Below are positions 8,824 through 16,468 of a DNA stretch of 64,000 nt, piece by piece. The stretch covers positions 1-64,000 of the forward strand of contig NZ_AFPJ01000037.1 of the NCBI RefSeq assembly GCF_000220505.1. The letters run 5' to 3'. This DNA is from Microbulbifer agarilyticus S89. Lineage in GTDB: Bacteria; Pseudomonadota; Gammaproteobacteria; Pseudomonadales; Cellvibrionaceae. Each line of letters begins with the position of its first letter. Position 1 is the first letter of the stretch. Under the pieces are notes generated by a model. The model made no database searches, had not been told where the DNA came from, and saw nothing but the letters and a program-made list of their open reading frames with translations. A program made the position numbers and the translations under genes.

Positions 8824-9654
8824 TCACGCCTTCTTCGGCGGACGGCCACGACGGGCACCGGCTTTTTTCGCCGTGGCCTTCGGTGGACGCCCCCGGCGGG
8901 CGACTTTCTTGGGAGCCGACTTGGCTGCTTTCTTAGCTACCTTCTTAGCAGGTTTCTTGGCTGCTTTCTTGGCCGGCTTCTTGGCGGTTGCCTTTTTTGC
9001 TGCGGCCTTTTTAGGACGCCCCACGGCCTTTTTTATTGCCGCTTTGGCGGCCGATTTCTTCGACGCAACCTTCTTTTTCGCCTTCTTCGCAGCTTTCTTC
9101 GCTTCCGCCTTAGCCTTGGCTAGGGCTTTTTTCTCCATGGCTTTGGCCTTGGCTGCGGCCTTCTTCGCTGCAGTCTTGACCTTGGCTGTTGCTTTCTTCT
9201 CGGCGGCTTTTACTTTTTTGGCATCCGCTTTGGCCCGCGTCTTCTTCCAACGCGCTTCAAATGCCTTTAATGCCTTATCCAGATCCTTATCGGCATTCTT
9301 AGACAGCTTCTCTGCCAAATCTGAAACAGCCTTCTTCGCCGACTCTTCCGCCTGACGAACGGAATCCATCGCGTTTGCCTTGGCGAGACCAAGTTTCGCC
9401 ACTGCCAGTTTGGCGCGCAGCTCACGCAACTTACTATTCGCGGATGCGAGTGAATTCTTTGCTGCTGCCGTATTGGATTTCTGTACCCGGGCGCGCGCTT
9501 TGCCTACACGGTCCAACTGCGCATCCAGAGCTTTCGCCGCAGAATCAACCGCTTTCTGCGCTTTGGTTACCACCGGTGAGGCGGTAGCTGCGGCTTTGGC
9601 GGCCGGTTTTGCTACCCGTTTTGCCTTGGCCTTTTTCTTTGCGACTCGTGCCAT
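8824..9654 (-). CDS. Histone H1-like Lys/Ala-rich DNA-binding protein (AlgP-like)
   Basis: A 276-residue, extremely basic protein. Residues about 30-130 look like a charged alpha-helical or coiled-coil region. From about 130 on the sequence is low-complexity Lys/Ala ('AAKKPAKKVAKKAA'), resembling eukaryotic H1 tails and the KPAA repeats of Pseudomonas AlgP. Three AT-hook-like cores are visible: 'VGRPKK' and two copies of 'RRGRPPK' near the C-terminus, which suggests minor-groove binding. The ATG at 9654 has AGGAG 9 bases upstream; a longer frame to 9714 has no such signal. A strong terminator follows. The role as a nucleoid-associated or regulatory protein is inferred from composition. Confidence 0.82.
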   Translation of the reverse strand: MARVAKKKAKAKRVAKPAAKAAATASPVVTKAQKAVDSAAKALDAQLDRVGKARARVQKSNTAAAKNSLASANSKLRELRAKLAVAKLGLAKANAMDSVRQAEESAKKAVSDLAEKLSKNADKDLDKALKAFEARWKKTRAKADAKKVKAAEKKATAKVKTAAKKAAAKAKAMEKKALAKAKAEAKKAAKKAKKKVASKKSAAKAAIKKAVGRPKKAAAKKATAKKPAKKAAKKPAKKVAKKAAKSAPKKVARRGRPPKATAKKAGARRGRPPKKA

Positions 9655-9714
9655 CCCTTGTCTCCTTTCTCTATTCGAGAAGTCACTGTGAACACCGAAG
9701 TGTGTATCGACCAA

Positions 9715-9934
9715 CTTTGAACAATTGAGAGCAGCCCAGCCATTAAAAATGACGCGGCTGTATCAAAGTTAATAAAAAAAGGAGGGTTTGCAAGAAAAAA
9801 AGATTAAAAACAACCAAAAAATACAAATTTTTTGAATATTTTTGGGTTTCAACGGATTTTCTATACGTTTTCCGTTGAAACCTCACAAAAAATAGGCTGG
9901 CGGGCGCCGCACAAGAAAAAGAAAAATTTAAAAC
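9715..9934. other. AT-rich intergenic region with A-tracts and a 12-bp inverted repeat
   Basis: This stretch separates hemH from the H1-like gene. It is much more AT-rich than its surroundings, with several A and T tracts (9774-9845), and contains a perfect 12-bp inverted repeat at 9845-9856 / 9871-9882. It probably holds the promoter of the H1-like gene. No gene is seen. Confidence 0.5.
9845..9882. repeat. Perfect 12-bp inverted repeat
   Basis: The arms at 9845-9856 (GGTTTCAACGGA) and 9871-9882 are exact reverse complements with a 14-base spacer. Neither strand has a T-run directly after the stem, so it does not look like an intrinsic terminator. An operator or mRNA structure is possible. 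Confidence 0.7.
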
Positions 9935-10954
9935 CTAGATATTTGCCGAATGCAAAACCGCAGCTGGCAGTCGATCACGTACAACGGCTTCCAGTGCCTG
10001 CATATGATCCGCACGCGCGTTCAGCGCAGGAATATATCGATACTCAGTACCGCCCGCATCGATAAAGTTAGCGCGATTCTCCACCGCAATTTCTTCCAGG
10101 GTCTCCAAACAGTCGGCCGAAAACGCCGGACAAATCACATCGACACTGGCAACACCGTTTTGCCCCCACTCGATCAGAGTTTTATCGGTATAGGGCTGCA
10201 GCCATTCCGCTTTCCCAAACCGGGATTGGAAGGTGATCTCCCATTTATCCCTTGGGAGCTGCAAGGATTCTGCCAGGAGTTCCGCAGTGTCGCAGCACTG
10301 CTGGTAATACGGGTCACCCTTGCGGACATTGGCTTTAGGGATCCCATGAAAAGACATCAGGAGCTTTTCCGCGGCACCGTGTTTCTCCCAGTGTTCACGC
10401 ACCGAATTTGCCAGGGCAGCGATATAGAGTGGGTGCTGCCAGTATTCGTGCACCACGCTGATATCTGGCACATTGCGCGATGCCCGCATGATGTCTGCCA
10501 CCTGATCGTAGATAGCACCCGTCGTCGTCGCGGAATATTGCGGGTAAAGCGGCAATAGTGTGAACCCCCTTGCCCCTTCTTTCTGCAACCGCGCCACCGT
10601 CTCCGGCAGGGAGGGAGCCCCGTAGGTCATCGCGTAGGCCACAGTAAATTCGCCCTCTGCGGCAGCATCGAATCGCTGTTGCAAGAGGGTAACTTGCCGC
10701 TGTGTGTAGTAGGTAATTGGCGACCCGCTAACGGCCTCACCATCGAGCCCCTGACTCCAGATCTCCCGATACGCCGGCGCGATCTTGGCCGGCCGCAGCG
10801 GCAGAATGAACGCATTCAGAATCAGCGCCCAGATTGGACGAGGAATCTCGACAACCCGCGGGTCGGACAGGAAGTCCCGGAGAAACTGCCGAACACCCCT
10901 CGGGGTCGGCTCCGCTGGGGTGCCCAAGTTCATCAGGATAATCGCATGCGCCAT
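9935..10954 (-). CDS. hemH: Ferrochelatase
   Basis: A 339-residue enzyme inserting Fe2+ into protoporphyrin IX, the last step of haem b synthesis. Motifs: N-terminal 'AIILMNLGTPAEPTP', the metal-binding histidine in 'LLMSFHGIPKANV', 'FQSRFGKAEWLQPYT' and 'CPAFSADCLETLEE'. The length fits the proteobacterial form. Two cysteines occur in 'QQCCDTAELL', but whether an Fe-S cluster forms is not clear. AGGAG lies 11 bases before the ATG at 10954. No other haem genes are adjacent. Confidence 0.97.
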   Translation of the reverse strand: MAHAIILMNLGTPAEPTPRGVRQFLRDFLSDPRVVEIPRPIWALILNAFILPLRPAKIAPAYREIWSQGLDGEAVSGSPITYYTQRQVTLLQQRFDAAAEGEFTVAYAMTYGAPSLPETVARLQKEGARGFTLLPLYPQYSATTTGAIYDQVADIMRASRNVPDISVVHEYWQHPLYIAALANSVREHWEKHGAAEKLLMSFHGIPKANVRKGDPYYQQCCDTAELLAESLQLPRDKWEITFQSRFGKAEWLQPYTDKTLIEWGQNGVASVDVICPAFSADCLETLEEIAVENRANFIDAGGTEYRYIPALNARADHMQALEAVVRDRLPAAVLHSANI

Positions 10955-11298
10955 GGCTATATGGGCTCCTATTGGTCTGCAAGCCTTACTTCAGCTTTCT
11001 TGAGGCTAGCCAAATTAGTGCAGCCACTGAGTAGGGTTCAGCGAAATTTTACAAGCTTATGGTTCGCGGTAAACCCATCGATCGCAGGGGTAACCCGCTT
11101 TTGATGGACAGAACCAGAACCCTATACACCACAGCCCCTCTTTTGGATTAACCTCGGCGGGCAAAATATCGCTGCATAAAAAAAGCTCCCGAAGGAGCTT
11201 TGTGTTGCTGCACATTGTTGCTGCACTCGGTCGCCGCGCAATGGGGGCGAAAGCAGCGCGGGACTGAATAGGTGCAGCTACCGGAAAGGACGCAGCGC
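10955..11298. other. Intergenic region between adk and hemH
   Basis: This 344-bp stretch holds the adk terminator at 11178-11200 and must include the hemH promoter between about 10970 and 11170. I could not identify convincing -35/-10 boxes and see no gene. Confidence 0.5.
11178..11200 (-). terminator. Intrinsic terminator of adk
   Basis: A perfect 7-bp stem (11183-11189 with 11194-11200). Read on the minus strand it has the stable TTCG tetraloop and is followed by seven T (11184-11178). It lies about 100 bases past the adk stop. Confidence 0.92.
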
Positions 11299-11970
<672 letters not shown>

Positions 11971-12233
11971 TCATGCCGAGGCCATTATTGGTTGTTCCGG
12001 AGAGCTGATTCCGGCGGCGCCCCGAGAAAAGAGCGCTACCTTACACTTTGCCCCAACACAGAACAAGCCCGCATGTGGTCAGGCCGGATTAAGTAATTTA
12101 TTTACAAACTAGCCATCAATTCACGCAGACCGTCGCCACTCTGATGAAAAAATAGCCAGGCAATCTAGGGGCAAAATACTGCCCGAACCAAGGGCGCAGA
12201 AGCCGCTCGTATGCCAATAGCACTCAAGCGGAG

Positions 12234-13046
12234 TCACCCCCCAGCGCGCTTTGCTGCATCCCACAGCGCATCCAGCTCCTGCAGCGAAACATCCGCGGGT
12301 TGCAGGTCGCGCGCCCGCAGTGCGGCCTCTACGGCACCGAAGCGCTGCTCAAACTTCCGGTTACTCTTGCGCAGGGCACTTTCGGGGTCTTGCTTAAGGT
12401 GACGCGCGACATTGACACAGGAAAACAGCAGGTCACCCAGCTCTTCGCTCGCATGCTCGCGGTCACCACTCGAGATAGCCTCGCGCAGCTCACGCAATTC
12501 CTCTTTGACCTTGCCAAGCACGCCGTCAATTTCTGGCCAGTCGAAGCCAACTTGTGAAGCGCGTTTTTGCAGTTTCGCTGCTCGGGTGAGCGCCGGCAAT
12601 CCAGCGGCGACGCCATCCAGCGTGCCAGCCTCGCCTTTTTCCTGCCTTTCCGCCGCTTTGATCGCTTCCCAGTTCGCTTTTACCTGCTTCTCGTCAATCT
12701 CCACGGTAGCATTCTCCCCATATAGTTCGCCCGATGGGAATACGTGCGGGTGCCGGCGCACCAGTTTGCGCACCAGGGTGTCGACAATACGGGTAAAATC
12801 AAAGTGCCCCGCTTCACGCCCGAGTTGCGCATAGAAGATTACCTGAAACAGCAGATCGCCAAGCTCTTCGTGCAGGTGCTCAAAATCTTCCTGCTCGATC
12901 GCCTCGGCAACCTCGTAGGCCTCCTCAATCGTCGAGGGTACGATGGTGGCAAAGCTCTGCTTGAGATCCCAGGGGCAGCCGCCATCGGGGTTCCTCAGCT
13001 GGGCCATCAGATACTGCAGATCTTCAACGTTGTAGTTTTGCTTCAT
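12234..13046 (-). CDS. mazG: Nucleoside triphosphate pyrophosphohydrolase MazG
   Basis: A 270-residue protein with two MazG folds that hydrolyses (d)NTPs to NMP and PPi and, in E. coli, limits ppGpp signalling. Both metal-binding helices are visible: 'EEAYEVAEAIE' with 'EELGDLLFQV' in the first half, and 'KVKEELRELRE' with 'EELGDLLFSC' in the second. The ATG at 13046 is chosen because it matches the family start (just before 'VEDLQYLMAQLR') and has GGAAGG upstream; an ATG at 13073 would add nine residues. It follows relA by 46 bases on the same strand, so the ppGpp synthetase and MazG are likely co-expressed. Confidence 0.94.
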   Translation of the reverse strand: MKQNYNVEDLQYLMAQLRNPDGGCPWDLKQSFATIVPSTIEEAYEVAEAIEQEDFEHLHEELGDLLFQVIFYAQLGREAGHFDFTRIVDTLVRKLVRRHPHVFPSGELYGENATVEIDEKQVKANWEAIKAAERQEKGEAGTLDGVAAGLPALTRAAKLQKRASQVGFDWPEIDGVLGKVKEELRELREAISSGDREHASEELGDLLFSCVNVARHLKQDPESALRKSNRKFEQRFGAVEAALRARDLQPADVSLQELDALWDAAKRAGG

Positions 13047-13092
13047 TTTCCGCGCCTTCCAGTCCGCGGCCATTCAGAATGAGCAGAAATTA

Positions 13093-15345
13093 TCAGTGCA
13101 ATATGCGCCGTTTCGCTGAAGCGATATTCGGCAACTGATTAATACGGTGCAATACCTGGCTCAGTTCTTCAAAATTATGAATTTCCGCGGTAATCACCAT
13201 ATCCACCGTGTGCTTGTTTTTGTTGGAGTGGGTCTGCATGGCCGTGATGTTGATCCGCTGACTGTCCAGCATGGTGGTGACATCCCGCAGCAGGCCATGT
13301 CGGTCGTAGGCTTCCACCATAATCTCAACGGCATAGACCTCGGTGGGCTTTTCCGACCACTCCACCTGCAGAATCCGCTCCGGTTCATCCGCCTGCATAC
13401 GCAGCATATTCGCGCAGTCTTTACGGTGAATGGATACACCGCGGCCAAGGGTGATGTACCCCATGATTTCGTCACCGGGTAGCGGGTTACAGCAACCGGC
13501 AATATGGGTCATCAGGTTGCCGACACCATCGATATAAACATCCGCCTGCCCTTCGCGGGCCACGGGCGCGGTCAGCGAAAGGACTGGCTCATCCTGTTCC
13601 ACCTTGACCATGCGTTGCGCGGCATTCAGCACCTGGCCGACACCAATATCGCCCGCCCCAACGGCAGCATAGAGGTCATCCAGCGAGTGCATATTGAGTT
13701 TCTTCGCTAGCTTTTCGTAGTCAAAGTCGGGAAGCGCCAGCTGCTTGAATTCACCATCAAGGATTGAACGCCCTTCCGCGACATTCTGATCCCGCGCCTG
13801 CTGCTTGAACCAGTGAATCACCTTGGCGCGCGCACGGGAAGTGGTGATGTAGCCCATGCTGCGCGAGATCCAATCGCGACTGGGGGACTCCCGCTTGCCC
13901 GTGAGAATTTCCACCTGGTTGGCCGTCTGCAACTCATGGTTGAGCGGCACAATGCGCCCATCTACCTTGGCACCGCGGCAGCGATGCCCGATCTCGGTAT
14001 GGATACGGTAGGCAAAGTCGAGGGGCGTCGCCCCCTTCGGCAGGTCCACCACATGCCCGTCTGGTGTAAAGACGTAGATACGCGTATCGACGTCGCTGGC
14101 CTGCAGGTCGTCCTGCAGCGGGTTGCCGCCCACTTCTTCGTGCCAGTCCAATACCTGGCGCAACCAGGAAATTTTTTGCTCGTAGCCGTCCTGCCCTTCC
14201 AGCTGCCCCGACTTCTTGTCGGTGCCCTTGTAGCGCCAGTGTGCACACACGCCGTACTCCGCCTCTTCGTGCATGGCAAAAGTCCGGATCTGGACTTCGA
14301 GCACTTTGCGATCGGGGCCGATTACTGCGGTGTGCAGGGAGCGATAGCCATTTTCCTTGGGCGAGGCAATGTAATCATCAAACTCATTGGGAATGTTTCG
14401 CCACAAGTTGTGCACGATACCCAGCACTGCATAACAGTCGCGCACCGTAGGAACCAGAATGCGCACCGCACGGATATCGTAAACCTGCGAGAATCCGATA
14501 TTTTTCCGGCGCATTTTCCGCCAGATACTGTAAATGTGCTTTGCGCGCCCAAACACTTCGCCGTCGATATCCGCCTTGTGCAACTCATTGCGCAACAGGC
14601 TGAGCACATCGTCGATATACTCCTGTCGCGCCAGGCGCTTTTCATCCAGCAGACGCGCAATCTGCATGTAGTCATCGGGTTCCAGATAGCGGAATGCCAG
14701 GTCCTCAAGCTCCCACTTGATATGACCAATACCCAGCCGGTGCGCCAGCGGTGCATAGACATCGGCCACTTCCCGGGCAACCCGGCGTCGCTTGGCTTCA
14801 TCTGTGTTTTTTGCCGCGCGAATGGCGCAGGTACGCTCCGCAAGCTTGATTAGCGCAACCCGCACATCGTCAACCAGCGCGACCAGCATCCTGCGAATGT
14901 TTTCCGAATGCTCTTCGACCGCGCCGCTCTGATTTTCTTCACCAGTATCGGCACTGCGGCTGCGAATCACCGCCATGCGCAGTACGCCGCGAATCAATTT
15001 GGCGACGGTCTCGCCCATCTCCGCTTCAACGGTTTTCAGCGGTAAGCGTTTTTCTCGCACTGCGCGATACAGCATGGCCGCGCACAGGGCCTCACCGTCA
15101 ATTTGCAGGTCCGCGAGGATTTCCACCATTTCCAGGCCGGTAAGGAAACTGCTCGCGCCTTCCGCCCAGATATTTTCCGCTTCGATGGCCCGCTGTTCCG
15201 CGTCCTCACTCATCTCCACGGCTTTGCGCAGATTGACGACGGTACCGCCATCGAGCTGGGCCATGGACTGAATGTGGCGAAGCCATGCCTCCCGGTCCAG
15301 GGTGCCGTCAGCTAAGCGCGGATAATTTTTTCTAACCTGTACCAA
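13093..15345 (-). CDS. relA: (p)ppGpp synthetase RelA
   Basis: A 750-residue stringent-response enzyme that makes pppGpp/ppGpp on ribosomes carrying uncharged tRNA. Domain order: degenerate HD domain (about 50-200), where the catalytic HDxxED is replaced by 'LYRAVREK'; synthetase domain with 'HIYSIWRKMRRKNI', 'YDIRAVRI' and the EXDD motif (Glu321-Asp324) typical of monofunctional synthetases, then 'ENGYRSLHTA'; TGS (about 410-470); C-terminal zinc-finger and ACT regions ('GCCNPLPGD', 'HGLLRDVT'). The start is a TTG at 15345, which restores the conserved N-terminus 'MVQVR'; GAG lies 8 bases upstream. It lies 27 bases after cysM. Confidence 0.96.
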   Translation of the reverse strand: MVQVRKNYPRLADGTLDREAWLRHIQSMAQLDGGTVVNLRKAVEMSEDAEQRAIEAENIWAEGASSFLTGLEMVEILADLQIDGEALCAAMLYRAVREKRLPLKTVEAEMGETVAKLIRGVLRMAVIRSRSADTGEENQSGAVEEHSENIRRMLVALVDDVRVALIKLAERTCAIRAAKNTDEAKRRRVAREVADVYAPLAHRLGIGHIKWELEDLAFRYLEPDDYMQIARLLDEKRLARQEYIDDVLSLLRNELHKADIDGEVFGRAKHIYSIWRKMRRKNIGFSQVYDIRAVRILVPTVRDCYAVLGIVHNLWRNIPNEFDDYIASPKENGYRSLHTAVIGPDRKVLEVQIRTFAMHEEAEYGVCAHWRYKGTDKKSGQLEGQDGYEQKISWLRQVLDWHEEVGGNPLQDDLQASDVDTRIYVFTPDGHVVDLPKGATPLDFAYRIHTEIGHRCRGAKVDGRIVPLNHELQTANQVEILTGKRESPSRDWISRSMGYITTSRARAKVIHWFKQQARDQNVAEGRSILDGEFKQLALPDFDYEKLAKKLNMHSLDDLYAAVGAGDIGVGQVLNAAQRMVKVEQDEPVLSLTAPVAREGQADVYIDGVGNLMTHIAGCCNPLPGDEIMGYITLGRGVSIHRKDCANMLRMQADEPERILQVEWSEKPTEVYAVEIMVEAYDRHGLLRDVTTMLDSQRINITAMQTHSNKNKHTVDMVITAEIHNFEELSQVLHRINQLPNIASAKRRILH

Positions 15346-15372
15346 TGGTCTAACTCGCGATCAAAATCATGT

Positions 15373-16281
15373 TTACTGGTCGGCGTTAAACAGACCCGAG
15401 GAGAGGTAGCGATCGCCGCGATCACAAATAATTGCCACGATGGTGGCATTTTCCACTTCGGCCGAGAGTCGCAACGCCCCGGCAACGGCGCCGCCGGACG
15501 ATACCCCGCAAAAAATACCTTCTTCGCGGGCCAGTCGGCGGGTCATGGTCTCCGCCTCGGCCTGACTAATATCCATCACGCGGTCAACTTCCTGCGGGAC
15601 AAATATTTTTGGTAAATAAGCTTGGGGCCAACGGCGAATGCCGGGAATCGCGGAGCCTTCTGTCGGCTGCAGGCCAACAATTTGAATATCCGGGTTCTGT
15701 TGTTTGAAATAGCGGCCGCAGCCCATGATGGTGCCGGTAGTACCCATGGAGGAAACAAAGTGCGTTATCCGCCCGCCAGTCTGACGCCAGATCTCAGGCC
15801 CGGTACTGTCGATGTGCGCCTGCGGGTTGTCCAGGTTGGAAAATTGATCCAGCACCAACCCCTGCCCTTCGGCTTGCATTTGTAATGCCAGATCGCGCGC
15901 GCCTTCCATCCCCTGCTCCGAGGTGACGAGAATCAACTCCGCACCGTAGGCCGCCATTGCAGCCTTGCGCTCATCCGTAGCACTTTCGGGCATGATCAGA
16001 ATTAATCGATAGCCTTTAATTGCGGCTGCCATCGCCAGCGCGATACCTGTGTTGCCACTGGTAGCCTCGATCAGGGTATCGCCGGGTCGAATTTGCCCGC
16101 GAGATTCGGCGCGCGTGATCATGGAGAGCGCCGGGCGATCCTTCACCGAACCGGCAGGGTTATTGCCTTCCAGTTTCAGCAACAGGGTATTGCTGGTCTG
16201 CCCCGGAATACGCTGCAAGCGCACCAGAGGGGTGTTGCCAACACAATCGGCAATCGTCGGGTAATCCGTCGGAAAATCCAT
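15373..16281 (-). CDS. cysM: Cysteine synthase B
   Basis: A 302-residue PLP enzyme that makes cysteine from O-acetylserine and sulfide or thiosulfate. The PLP lysine lies in 'NPAGSVKDRPA', the phosphate loop is 'EATSGNTGIALA', and 'FVSSMGTTGTIMG' and 'GVSSGGAVAG' are typical. The N-terminus 'YPTIADCVGNTPLVRLQR' is CysM- rather than CysK-like. It is the first gene of cysM-relA-mazG and is divergent from the BarA/GacS-type kinase gene, an arrangement close to Pseudomonas, except that the rRNA methyltransferase gene rlmD found there between cysM and relA is missing. Confidence 0.95.
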   Translation of the reverse strand: MDFPTDYPTIADCVGNTPLVRLQRIPGQTSNTLLLKLEGNNPAGSVKDRPALSMITRAESRGQIRPGDTLIEATSGNTGIALAMAAAIKGYRLILIMPESATDERKAAMAAYGAELILVTSEQGMEGARDLALQMQAEGQGLVLDQFSNLDNPQAHIDSTGPEIWRQTGGRITHFVSSMGTTGTIMGCGRYFKQQNPDIQIVGLQPTEGSAIPGIRRWPQAYLPKIFVPQEVDRVMDISQAEAETMTRRLAREEGIFCGVSSGGAVAGALRLSAEVENATIVAIICDRGDRYLSSGLFNADQ

Positions 16282-16402
16282 CGTTACTACAGGTCCATCG
16301 GCCTAGGCGGGCGCTTATTCTACCTCCCAGCCGGCGCCACTGCGAATCGCGCACGGACCAGCCACAGATTTCCGTGTGCTGAAACCGTGAAATGGGGCTG
16401 GT

Positions 16403-16425
16403 TTCTACCGCCAGCAAGGGTAGAA
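16403..16425. repeat. 7-bp inverted repeat in the cysM/barA divergent region
   Basis: TTCTACC (16403-16409) and GGTAGAA (16419-16425) are exact reverse complements separated by 9 bases, about 45 bases before the kinase start. This could be a regulator-binding site; there is no direct evidence. Confidence 0.4.
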
Positions 16426-16468
16426 TCGGACAAAAATAACACAATACGCATTAGCGCAGTCAGGCAAC

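Noticed and set aside
13813..14853. 346-codon open frame opposite relA
   Set aside because: The relA reading has every expected motif; the antisense frame has none.
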